From assembly GCA_946619065.1 (NCBI GenBank), contig CAMOLY010000065.1:1-6772 (forward strand): DNA of 6,772 nucleotides, given 5' to 3'. The stretch's first letter is position 1. Each line of letters begins with the position of its first letter. Below the pieces are notes generated by a model. The model was not told where the DNA came from. It made no database searches and was given only the letters and a program-made list of their open reading frames with translations. Of the stretch, positions 1-5,120 are shown in pieces. The translations under genes and the position numbers were made by a program. Origin of the DNA: an uncultured Clostridia bacterium (GTDB lineage: Bacteria; Bacillota; Clostridia; Oscillospirales; Oscillospiraceae).

Positions 1-866
1 ATCAGCTTGGTGGCCTTGCCGTCTGCCACCACCTGCATGGCCTCGATGGCCTTGAGCTTGATGACCTGCTCGTCGGGATGCGCCTCGTTCAGGAGCTTGA
101 GAGAGTCGGCGGTCGCCTTCTGCACGGCCATAATCGCCTGTGCCTCGCCCTCTGCCTTGAGGATGGCGGCCTGCTTGGCGGCCTCTGCGCGAAGGATCGC
201 GGCTTCCTTTTCGGCGGTGGCCTTCAGAATCGCGGATTCCTTTTCGCCCTCGGCCACCAGGATCGCGGAGTGCTTCTGGCCCTCGGCCTGCAGGATCGCC
301 TGACGGCGGTCACGCTCAGCCTTCATCTGCTTCTCCATGGAGTTCTGAATGTCGGCGGGGGGCAGAATGTTCTTGAGCTCAACGCGGGTGACCTTGATGC
401 CCCAGGGGTCGGTCGCCTCGTCGAGGATGGCCCGCATTTTGGTGTTGATGACGTCGCGGGAGGTCAGCGTCTGGTCCAGCTCCAGATCGCCGATGATGTT
501 TCTCAGCGTGGTTGCGGTCAGCGTTTCCATCGCGACCATCGGCTGCTCCACGCCGTAGGTGTAGAGCTTCGGGTCGGTGATCGAGAAATAGACCACCGTG
601 TCGATCTGCATCGTGACGTTATCCTTGGTGATAACCGGCTGAGGCGGGTAGTCGAGGACCTGCTCCTTGAGGGAGACCCGCTTGGCGATCCGGTCCAGGA
701 AGGGGACCAGGGCGTGGATGCCGACGCCCCAGACGGTCCGGTAGGCGCCGAGGCGCTCGATGACGTAGGCGTAGGACTGCTTGACCACATGGATGTGCTT
801 GAATACAATGTAAATAAATAAAATAATGGCAACTGCGGCAATGATATAACCTGTGTAACCCTCCAT
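1..866 (-). CDS. SPFH/band-7 (stomatin-like) membrane scaffold protein, 3' end outside window
   Basis: The reverse strand is open from an ATG at 866 to the left edge, giving 288 residues (MEGYTGYIIAAV...). AGGAGG lies 8 bases before the ATG (complement of 875-880). Residues about 5-22 form an N-terminal membrane anchor. Residues about 25-180 match the SPFH/band-7 domain of the stomatin/QmcA group, with typical stretches such as VVKQSYAYVIERLGAY, the DPWGIKVTRVELKNI segment near 152-167 and the start of a charged helix at 175-190. A coiled-coil stalk of five 11-residue repeats follows (189-243). Family members oligomerise into rings or cages on the membrane and are linked to lipid microdomains and protease control; a specific role here is not visible. 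It lies 32 bases after an NfeD gene, the classic partner. Related proteins are usually a little over 300 residues, so only a short C-terminus should be missing. Confidence 0.93.
   Translation of the reverse strand, partial: MEGYTGYIIAAVAIILFIYIVFKHIHVVKQSYAYVIERLGAYRTVWGVGIHALVPFLDRIAKRVSLKEQVLDYPPQPVITKDNVTMQIDTVVYFSITDPKLYTYGVEQPMVAMETLTATTLRNIIGDLELDQTLTSRDVINTKMRAILDEATDPWGIKVTRVELKNILPPADIQNSMEKQMKAERDRRQAILQAEGQKHSAILVAEGEKESAILKATAEKEAAILRAEAAKQAAILKAEGEAQAIMAVQKATADSLKLLNEAHPDEQVIKLKAIEAMQVVADGKATKL
138..302 (-). repeat. Five 11-residue (33-bp) repeats coding the SPFH coiled coil
   Basis: Codons 189-243 of the SPFH gene encode five consecutive 11-residue units with the pattern (Q/S/A)-A-I-L-x-A-(E/T)-(G/A)-x-x-x: QAILQAEGQKH, SAILVAEGEKE, SAILKATAEKE, AAILRAEAAKQ, AAILKAEGEAQ. 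The DNA repeats with a 33-bp period but has diverged, so the protein pattern is what is conserved. Eleven-residue (hendecad) periodicity is typical of long, nearly straight coiled coils such as the stalks of SPFH assemblies. Confidence 0.85.
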
Positions 867-898
867 CGTATGAACCTCCTAACATAATATTATCAGAC

Positions 899-1333
899 TT
901 ACTTTTCTGGTGCGGGAATCACGATGACTTTTACGCCCTCCACGGACTGCACGGTGACAACGCTTCCCGCCGGGATCGGATTCCCATCCGCCGAGCGGGC
1001 GGTCCAGATGACGCCGTTGAGCTTGACTGCGCCGGTCGCTTTCAGATTGTCGACATCTTCGGTGACGATGGCCTGCTTGCCCGCCATGGCGTAGACATTG
1101 GTCTTAACCTTCTTCGGATCGACGTATTTCTGCAGGAAGGGGCGCAGCAGCAGAAGCAGAGCCATGGAGACCAGACCGAAGACCAGGATCTGCAGCCAGA
1201 GCATTCCGCCGACCAGCGCGGCGATCATCGCGGCGATGGCGCCGGCGGCAAACCAGAGGCTGATCAGCGCGACCGTGCCGAACTCGATAGCCAGGAAAAC
1301 GATTGCGAGAATGAGCCAAAACATGTAGGACAT
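899..1333 (-). CDS. NfeD family membrane protein (short form)
   Basis: Encodes 144 residues starting MSYMFWLILAIVFLAIEFGT. Hydrophobic segments at about 4-22, 24-43 and 46-65 give a membrane-embedded N-terminal half. Residues about 84-142 form the soluble OB-fold domain typical of NfeD C-termini, with the hallmark NGVIWTARSADG stretch at 106-117 and a closing VEGVKVIVI strand. There is no ClpP-like serine protease domain, so this is the short NfeD class. An in-frame ATG 28 codons upstream (1417) exists but lies above the promoter; the ATG at 1333 has AGGAGG 7 bases before it (complement of 1341-1346), which decides the start. It is first in an operon with the SPFH gene. NfeD proteins are known partners of SPFH proteins and probably help assemble or tether the scaffold; the exact function is unclear. 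Confidence 0.92.
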   Translation of the reverse strand: MSYMFWLILAIVFLAIEFGTVALISLWFAAGAIAAMIAALVGGMLWLQILVFGLVSMALLLLLRPFLQKYVDPKKVKTNVYAMAGKQAIVTEDVDNLKATGAVKLNGVIWTARSADGNPIPAGSVVTVQSVEGVKVIVIPAPEK

Positions 1334-1357
1334 GGCTGTTCCTCCTTTCCTGTGCCT

Positions 1358-1386
1358 ATCATACTCTATTTTCCGCCGCTTGTCAA
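1358..1386 (-). promoter_or_regulatory. Sigma-A-type promoter of the nfeD-SPFH operon
   Basis: On the reverse strand the -35 TTGACA (complement of 1381-1386) is followed by a 17-bp spacer and the -10 TATGAT (complement of 1358-1363). Transcription would start near 1351, leaving a leader of about 17 bases that holds the AGGAGG site of nfeD. Both hexamers and the spacer are near consensus. Confidence 0.85.
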
Positions 1387-1406
1387 TTCCGTATCCCACG
1401 CAGGAA

Positions 1407-1428
1407 AGAATTGTCATAGAATTGTCAT
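1407..1428. repeat. Perfect 11-bp tandem direct repeat, candidate regulator site
   Basis: Two exact adjacent copies of AGAATTGTCAT (1407-1417 and 1418-1428), reading ATGACAATTCT twice on the reverse strand. The repeat ends 21 bp upstream of the nfeD -35 and lies 35 bp upstream of the -35 of the divergent methyltransferase promoter. An 11-bp head-to-tail period places both copies on one helix face, as in binding sites of OmpR/PhoB-family response regulators. The repeat is seen directly; its role is inferred. Confidence 0.5.
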
Positions 1429-1438
1429 TGCACTTCGC

Positions 1439-1445
1439 TGTCGAA
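1439..1445 (+). promoter_or_regulatory. Possible single 0A box between the divergent operons
   Basis: TGTCGAA matches the core Spo0A-binding box (TGNCGAA) exactly and lies in the intergenic region, 18 bp before the -35 of the methyltransferase promoter. A single 7-mer can easily occur by chance in a window this size, so the call is weak; a spo0A-like gene elsewhere in the window makes it worth recording. Confidence 0.25.
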
Positions 1446-1462
1446 AAACGGTGGATTTTGCC

Positions 1463-1491
1463 TTGCTATTTGCAGCTGAAGAAGGTATAAT
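1463..1491 (+). promoter_or_regulatory. Sigma-A-type promoter of the methyltransferase-lipid kinase operon
   Basis: TTGCTA (1463-1468), a 17-bp spacer, then a perfect -10 TATAAT (1486-1491). The start of transcription would be near 1498, which is downstream of the ATG at 1492 and so excludes that codon as the start of the following gene. Confidence 0.82.
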
Positions 1492-1502
1492 ATGGAGGAA
1501 TC

Positions 1503-1510
1503 AGGGGGTG
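1503..1510 (+). promoter_or_regulatory. Ribosome binding site that sets the methyltransferase start
   Basis: AGGGGGTG differs by one base from AGGAGGTG, the complement of the 16S rRNA tail, and ends 5 bases before the ATG at 1516. It lies just inside the predicted transcript, whose leader would be only about 18 bases long. Confidence 0.7.
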
Positions 1511-1515
1511 TTTTG

Positions 1516-2646
1516 ATGGATTTAATGGACTTCTCCGTTCCCTGCCTCTTCGGCCTTGAGGGGCTCGTCGGCGAGGAGCTCAGGCGTCTGAAGCTGGCCG
1601 ACGTCCGGGCGGAAAACGGCAGCGTGCGGTTTCGCGGCGGCTGGGAGGCGATGGCGGCGGCGAATCTCCGGATGCGGATGGGAGAGCGGGTTCTGCTCCG
1701 CCTGGGCGCGTTTCCGGCCCACAGCTTCGAGGAGCTGTTTCAGGGTGTCAAGGCCCTGCCGCTGGAGGATTTCATCCCAAAGACCGGCAGATTCCCGGTC
1801 AAGGGCTACTGCCTCGATTCGCAGCTGCACTCGGTCCCGGACTGTCAGGCGATTGTCAAGAAGGCCGCGGTTGAGCGGCTGGGCGTCCGCTACGGCCTGA
1901 ACTGGCTGCCGGAGACCGGCGAGCTGTATCAGCTCCAGTTTGCGATCCGCAAGGATGAAGCCGAAATCTTTTTGGATACCTCCGGCGCCGGTCTCCACAA
2001 GCGCGGCTACCGGGCGGTGGGCAACGACGCCCCTCTGCGGGAGACGCTTGCTGCGGCAATGGTGGAGCTTGCCCGCTATCGGGGCAGAGATTATTTCTGG
2101 GATCCCTTCTGCGGCAGCGGGACCATCGTGATCGAGGCCGCGCTGATTGCCCGCAATCGGGCGCCGGGCCAGCTGCGCAGCTTCTCGGCGCAGAGCTGGA
2201 GCTGTGTTCCGGCCGAGGTCTGGGATCGGGTCAGGGCCGAGGCGAAGGACACCGAATTCCGGGGCGAATACCGGCTCCTGGGCTCCGACAACGACCCGAA
2301 GAGTGTTTCGATCGCCATGTCGAACGCGAAGAAGGCCGGCGTCGGAAACCTGATCCGCTTTGAGGAGGCGGACGCGACGAAGCGGGATCTGCCCGCGGAG
2401 GGCGGCGTGATCGTCTGCAACCCGCCCTACGGCGAGCGGATGATGGAGCAGCGCAGCGCCAAGCGCCTGTATCAGGCCTTCGGAAAGCACATCCGGTACG
2501 CAGACGGCTGGAAAAAATACATCATCACCTCGGAGCCGGAATTTGAACACTACTTCGGCGCCCGGGCGGATAAAAAACGAAAGCTCTACAACGGAATGAT
2601 CCAGTGCTGTCTCTATCAGTATTATAAAGGGGAAAGAAGAGCATGA
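1516..2646 (+). CDS. rlmL: THUMP domain class I SAM-dependent RNA methyltransferase (RlmL/YpsC family)
   Basis: Encodes 376 residues from the ATG at 1516 (MDLMDFSVPCLFGLEGLVGE). An ATG eight codons upstream overlaps the promoter -10 and cannot lie in the predicted transcript. The N-terminal ferredoxin-like and THUMP RNA-binding regions span about residues 3-155, followed by the family signature GLHKRGYR (160-167). The Rossmann methyltransferase domain has motif I DPFCGSGT (196-203) for SAM binding, an acidic GSDNDP turn (256-261) and the catalytic NPPYGER motif (302-308) typical of enzymes that methylate an exocyclic amino group. The family includes the E. coli RlmL half of RlmKL (m2G2445 of 23S rRNA) and B. 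subtilis YpsC; this protein lacks the fused RlmK domain, and its exact target base is inferred. It overlaps the next gene by ATGA. The symbol is by family only. Confidence 0.9.
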   Translation: MDLMDFSVPCLFGLEGLVGEELRRLKLADVRAENGSVRFRGGWEAMAAANLRMRMGERVLLRLGAFPAHSFEELFQGVKALPLEDFIPKTGRFPVKGYCLDSQLHSVPDCQAIVKKAAVERLGVRYGLNWLPETGELYQLQFAIRKDEAEIFLDTSGAGLHKRGYRAVGNDAPLRETLAAAMVELARYRGRDYFWDPFCGSGTIVIEAALIARNRAPGQLRSFSAQSWSCVPAEVWDRVRAEAKDTEFRGEYRLLGSDNDPKSVSIAMSNAKKAGVGNLIRFEEADATKRDLPAEGGVIVCNPPYGERMMEQRSAKRLYQAFGKHIRYADGWKKYIITSEPEFEHYFGARADKKRKLYNGMIQCCLYQYYKGERRA

Positions 2647-3563
2647 CGCATCTGTTTCTGATCAACCCTGCCGCCGGAAAACGCGACTGCACTGCGGCTC
2701 TCTCCGCGCAGATCAACGAGCTTTGCACCGCCAGGGGCCTGGATTACCGGATCCGTGTTTCCAAACAGCCCGGGGACATCACCGTATTCACCCGCGAGGC
2801 TGCTCAGAGCGGGGAGGAGACCCGCGTCTATGCCTGCGGCGGAGACGGGACGCTCAACGAAGCCGTCTGCGGCGCGGCCGGCGCGGAGCACATCGCGCTG
2901 ACCCACTATCCCTGCGGATCCGGAAACGACTTTATCAAGAATTTCGAACACCCGGAGGCCTTCCGGAAGCTGAAAAACCTGCTGGACGCCAGCGAAGCGA
3001 CGCTGGATCTGATTCAGGTCGGAGACCGGTACAGCCTGAGCATCTGCTCCATGGGCCTGGACGCCCGCATCGGCACGGAGATTGCAAAGTACAAGCGGCT
3101 GCCGCTGGTCAACGGGACCGGCGCATACACGCTTTCGATCCTGGCGAACCTGATTCGGGGCATTCACCGTCACTATGTGGTGGAGGTGGGCGGCCAGCGG
3201 ATCGACGACCGCTTCTCCATGATCTGCGTCTGCAACGGCCGCTTCTACGGCGGCGGCTATGAGCCCGTCCCGGAGGCGAGGCCGGATGACGGGAGGCTGG
3301 AGGTCCTGCTGGTCAACCGGGTCACGCGGCTGCAGGTCCCGGGAATCATCGGCAAGTATAAGGCCGGCAAGTGGGCGGAGTTTCCGAACCTGTTCCGCCA
3401 TTACGCGGCAAACCGGGTCGTGATCCACTGCGACCGCGAGGAGGTCATCAATCTGGACGGCGAGGCCGCCTCGGGAACCGACGTCGAGATCTGTCTTTCA
3501 GAGAAGAAGCTCCGCTTCTTCTATCCAGCCTGCACGCAGCTCGCCGAGCCGAAAAAGGACTGA
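2643..3563 (+). CDS. Diacylglycerol kinase family lipid kinase (YegS/DgkB-like)
   Basis: Encodes 306 residues, beginning MTHLFLINPAAGKRD. The N-terminal domain has the NPAAGK nucleotide-binding turn (8-13), the GGDGT signature (66-70) and GSGNDF (92-97), all diagnostic of the DAGK catalytic fold shared by DgkB, YegS and sphingosine kinases. The C-terminal beta-sandwich domain carries NGRFYGGGYEPVPEARPDDG (198-217) and LDGE (271-274), which help bind metal and catalyse phosphoryl transfer. The likely role is phosphorylation of diacylglycerol or a related lipid at the cytoplasmic membrane face, feeding phospholipid recycling; the sequence does not settle the substrate. Length is normal. The start codon overlaps the preceding stop (ATGA), with AAAGGGG about 10 bases upstream, so translation is probably coupled. 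No intrinsic terminator follows, so transcripts may run on into ridA. Confidence 0.92.
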   Translation: MTHLFLINPAAGKRDCTAALSAQINELCTARGLDYRIRVSKQPGDITVFTREAAQSGEETRVYACGGDGTLNEAVCGAAGAEHIALTHYPCGSGNDFIKNFEHPEAFRKLKNLLDASEATLDLIQVGDRYSLSICSMGLDARIGTEIAKYKRLPLVNGTGAYTLSILANLIRGIHRHYVVEVGGQRIDDRFSMICVCNGRFYGGGYEPVPEARPDDGRLEVLLVNRVTRLQVPGIIGKYKAGKWAEFPNLFRHYAANRVVIHCDREEVINLDGEAASGTDVEICLSEKKLRFFYPACTQLAEPKKD

Positions 3564-3593
3564 CCGGCGCATCGACCGTCCGCCCGGAAGCGG

Positions 3594-3622
3594 TTGACAA
3601 GCCGCCGCTGCGGCGCTATACT
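3594..3622 (+). promoter_or_regulatory. Consensus sigma-A-type promoter of ridA with a palindromic spacer
   Basis: Perfect -35 TTGACA (3594-3599), 17-bp spacer, -10 TATACT (3617-3622). Transcription would start near 3629 and AAGGAG (3645-3650) lies 8 bases before the ridA ATG. The spacer contains a perfect 13-bp palindrome, CGCCGC-T-GCGGCG (3603-3615), which could be an operator or simply GC-rich spacer DNA. Confidence 0.87.
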
Positions 3623-3658
3623 ACATACCGTTAATACAATTCGGAAGGAGTTTTCCAT

Positions 3659-4036
3659 ATGCTCGAACACATTTCCACCCCCAATGCCCCCGCCGCGATC
3701 GGCCCGTACTCTCAGGCTGTAAAGGCCGGCAATTTCCTCTACCTGTCCGGCATGCTGCCCGTCAATCCCGCGGACGGCACGATGGCAGCTCCGGAGATCA
3801 AGGCCCAGACCGCGCAGATCCTGAAGAACATTGACGCGCTTCTGAAGGACGCCGGCTACTGCGAGGCGGACGTGGTCAAGACCACCTGTTTCCTGGCGGA
3901 CATTGCCGACTTCGGCGCTTTCAACGAGGTCTATGCCGGCTATTTCGTCAACAAGCCTGCCCGCTCCTGCTTCGCCGTCAAGGATCTGCCGAAGGCAGCC
4001 CTGGTCGAGGTGGAAGTCATCGCCTGCAAGGCGTAA
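3659..4036 (+). CDS. ridA: RidA family enamine/imine deaminase
   Basis: Encodes 125 residues, the normal length for the Rid (YjgF/YER057c/UK114) family. RidA hydrolyses reactive enamine/imine intermediates released by PLP-dependent dehydratases such as threonine dehydratase, protecting PLP enzymes in the cytosol; it acts as a trimer with sites between subunits. Seen in the sequence: the NAPAAIGPYSQAV N-terminal signature (9-21, with Tyr17), YLSGMLPVNP (28-37), and KPARSCFAV (99-107), whose Arg102 corresponds to the catalytic Arg105 of E. coli RidA; Glu118 near the C-terminus corresponds to Glu120. All key residues of the active RidA subfamily are present. It appears to be monocistronic, with its own promoter and a hairpin directly after its stop codon, and converges on the barstar gene. 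Confidence 0.95.
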   Translation: MLEHISTPNAPAAIGPYSQAVKAGNFLYLSGMLPVNPADGTMAAPEIKAQTAQILKNIDALLKDAGYCEADVVKTTCFLADIADFGAFNEVYAGYFVNKPARSCFAVKDLPKAALVEVEVIACKA

Positions 4037-4073
4037 AAAACTGCGGAAGCGGAGGAACAACCTCCGCTTCCGC
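4035..4073. terminator. Intrinsic terminator shared by ridA and the barnase-barstar unit
   Basis: A perfect 13-bp stem, GCGGAAGCGGAGG (4043-4055) with CCTCCGCTTCCGC (4061-4073), closes a 5-base AACAA loop between two convergent genes. Read on the reverse strand the hairpin is followed by AG and then TTTTTT (complement of 4035-4042), a strong Rho-independent terminator for the barstar unit. On the plus strand it is followed only by GTTATGT, so termination of ridA is probably weaker. The T-tract overlaps the ridA stop codon. Confidence 0.92.
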
Positions 4074-4090
4074 GTTATGTGGCGATCTGT

Positions 4091-4354
4091 CTATCGGTGC
4101 TCCACGCGCACGTGGCCGCTGTCGCAGGCGTCGTCCAGCATCCGCAGCAGCCGTTCGGCGTAATCGCCCAGCCGCTGGCGGAGCAGATCCTCGTGCTTGA
4201 GGATGATGATCCGGTCCTTGCCGGGATCCGTGAGCACGTCGTAGACCGCGTCGAGATTTCTGCTGCAGTCGTCGGGGAGATTCAGCTTCTGTCGCAGCAG
4301 CTCGTGCAGAGAATCCCGGTCGGTGACCCGTTTTCCGTTGATGGTTGCTCTCAT
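4091..4354 (-). CDS. Barstar family ribonuclease inhibitor (immunity protein)
   Basis: Encodes 87 residues (MRATINGKRVTDRDSLHELL...), almost the length of B. amyloliquefaciens barstar and alignable end to end: an N-terminal strand with INGK, a helix ending LNLPDD, then NLDAVYDVLTD (33-43). Asp35 and Asp39 coincide with barstar Asp35 and Asp39, the residues that plug the barnase active site. Unusually, the YYG normally before this helix is Asp-Cys-Ser at 29-31, so the barstar Tyr29 contact is lost. An upstream in-frame ATG 12 codons earlier lies inside the ribonuclease gene; the ATG at 4354 has a GGAGGGG site 6 bases before it, which decides the start. It starts one base after the ribonuclease stop, implying translational coupling. 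The protein would stay in the cytoplasm and neutralise ribonuclease that folds before export. Confidence 0.9.
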   Translation of the reverse strand: MRATINGKRVTDRDSLHELLRQKLNLPDDCSRNLDAVYDVLTDPGKDRIIILKHEDLLRQRLGDYAERLLRMLDDACDSGHVRVEHR

Positions 4355-4355
4355 T

Positions 4356-4994
4356 TCAATCCCCTCCGTAGAGCAGTGTGAAACTCTCATAGTGGTCGTC
4401 GGTATAGTAGATCAGCCCGTCGTTCGAGAAAACGATCCGTTTTGCCCCCCGGGACCGTGCGCCGGCGGTGTCGATGTCGCACTCGGTCCACTTTCTGCCC
4501 GGTGCGTCCGGCAGCCTGCCCTCATAGTTGCCGAAGCGTCCTCCGCCGATGCTCTTGCCCGGGGCGTAGGGCTCCAGAGACCCGCCGGGCCATCCGAGGC
4601 TCTCCGCCTCGCGCTTTGTAATGTAATTGCCCGGCAGATGTCCGTATGTGCGGAGATAGGCGGCCACCTCGTCCTTCGAGTCATACCAGCCGTCCTCGTC
4701 CAGGTCCGGCAGGCTTTCGGAGGTCGTTTCCGGCGCTTCCGTCGGGACAGATGCTTCCGCTGTCTCCGTGTCGGTTTCAGGGGCCGGGAGGGTCGTCTGC
4801 GCGGGGGCAGATTCGCTCTCCGGAGCGCCGGTTGTCGGTTCGGCGGTCGTGGCTCCGCCAGTCCCGGTCGCGGGATCCACGATCACAAGATCATAGCTTG
4901 GGTTTGACTGCTGCGTCTGGGCTTTCTGAACGGAGCAGCCCACCAGCCCAAGCAGCAGAAGAAGACTCAGAATCGCGCAAAGGATTCTTTTCAT
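4356..4994 (-). CDS. Lipoprotein-anchored barnase-type guanyl-specific ribonuclease
   Basis: Encodes 212 residues. MKR is followed by a hydrophobic stretch and the lipobox LVGC (17-20), so Cys20 should be lipidated and the protein held outside the membrane. Residues about 30-95 form a low-complexity linker rich in Thr, Glu, Pro, Ala and Ser. Residues about 97-212 are a complete barnase/N1-type domain: LPGNYITKREAESLGW (120-135), APGKSIGG (144-151), and KWTECDID with Glu171 matching catalytic Glu73; Arg182, Arg186 and His201 (in TDDHYESF) match Arg83, Arg87 and His102, and Lys127 matches Lys27. The enzyme should therefore cleave single-stranded RNA after G. A GTG three codons upstream overlaps the AAGGAG site (complement of 5003-5008), which is 8 bases from the ATG at 4994, so ATG is chosen. 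It is co-transcribed with barstar. Whether it serves competition, defence or RNA scavenging is not shown. Confidence 0.92.
   Translation of the reverse strand: MKRILCAILSLLLLLGLVGCSVQKAQTQQSNPSYDLVIVDPATGTGGATTAEPTTGAPESESAPAQTTLPAPETDTETAEASVPTEAPETTSESLPDLDEDGWYDSKDEVAAYLRTYGHLPGNYITKREAESLGWPGGSLEPYAPGKSIGGGRFGNYEGRLPDAPGRKWTECDIDTAGARSRGAKRIVFSNDGLIYYTDDHYESFTLLYGGD
4361..4367 (-). promoter_or_regulatory. Barstar ribosome binding site inside the ribonuclease gene
   Basis: GGAGGGG on the reverse strand lies within the last codons of the ribonuclease gene and 6 bases before the barstar ATG. Ribosomes ending the toxin at 4356-4358 would be well placed to start the inhibitor at 4354. Confidence 0.75.
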
Positions 4995-5023
4995 GCAATC
5001 CACTCCTTCCGGAAACTGCGCAT

Positions 5024-5052
5024 ATTATAGCAGGCTTTCTCTCAAATTGCAA
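5024..5052 (-). promoter_or_regulatory. Sigma-A-type promoter of the ribonuclease-barstar unit
   Basis: Reverse strand: -35 TTGCAA (complement of 5047-5052), 17-bp spacer, perfect -10 TATAAT (complement of 5024-5029). Transcription would start near 5017, giving a leader of about 23 bases. The -35 overlaps TTGCAAGCGCT, which resembles the left part of a CcpA cre site, but the right half does not match, so carbon control is only a possibility. Confidence 0.83.
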
Positions 5053-5085
5053 GCGCTCAGGTCTTCGAAGGGAAAACAAGCGAAA

Positions 5086-5093
5086 AAACGTTT
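5086..5093. promoter_or_regulatory. Possible LacI/GalR-family operator core before the galactokinase gene
   Basis: AAACGTTT is an 8-bp palindrome with a central CG, 28 bp before the galactokinase start. Many LacI/GalR-family operators share an A-rich, central-CG, T-rich core of this type, but the flanks here (AAA on the left, CCG on the right) do not extend the symmetry. I found no convincing -10/-35 pair for the galactokinase gene between 5053 and 5106; its promoter probably overlaps the divergent one. Confidence 0.25.
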
Positions 5094-5120
5094 CCGTCAT
5101 TTTGACAGGAGGATCGGCAA

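Noticed and set aside
78..821. Long plus-strand open frame opposite the SPFH gene
   Set aside because: It has no ribosome binding site and a biased Leu/Gly/Arg/Val/Asp composition typical of an antisense shadow; the reverse strand encodes a recognisable SPFH protein over the same span.
1522..2550. Long minus-strand open frame opposite the RNA methyltransferase
   Set aside because: A GC-rich codon bias shadow: no recognisable domain, while the plus strand has clear THUMP and methyltransferase motifs plus a promoter and start signal.
2622..3428. Long minus-strand open frame opposite the lipid kinase
   Set aside because: No domain or start signal is visible; the plus strand carries all DAGK motifs.
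5023..5028. TATTAT as a plus-strand -10 for the galactokinase gene
   Set aside because: No -35-like hexamer lies 16-18 bp upstream; the sequence is the complement of the ribonuclease -10 region.
5102..5107. TTGACA hexamer just before the galactokinase gene
   Set aside because: It overlaps the ribosome binding site and has no -10 downstream before the start codon, so it is not a promoter for this gene.
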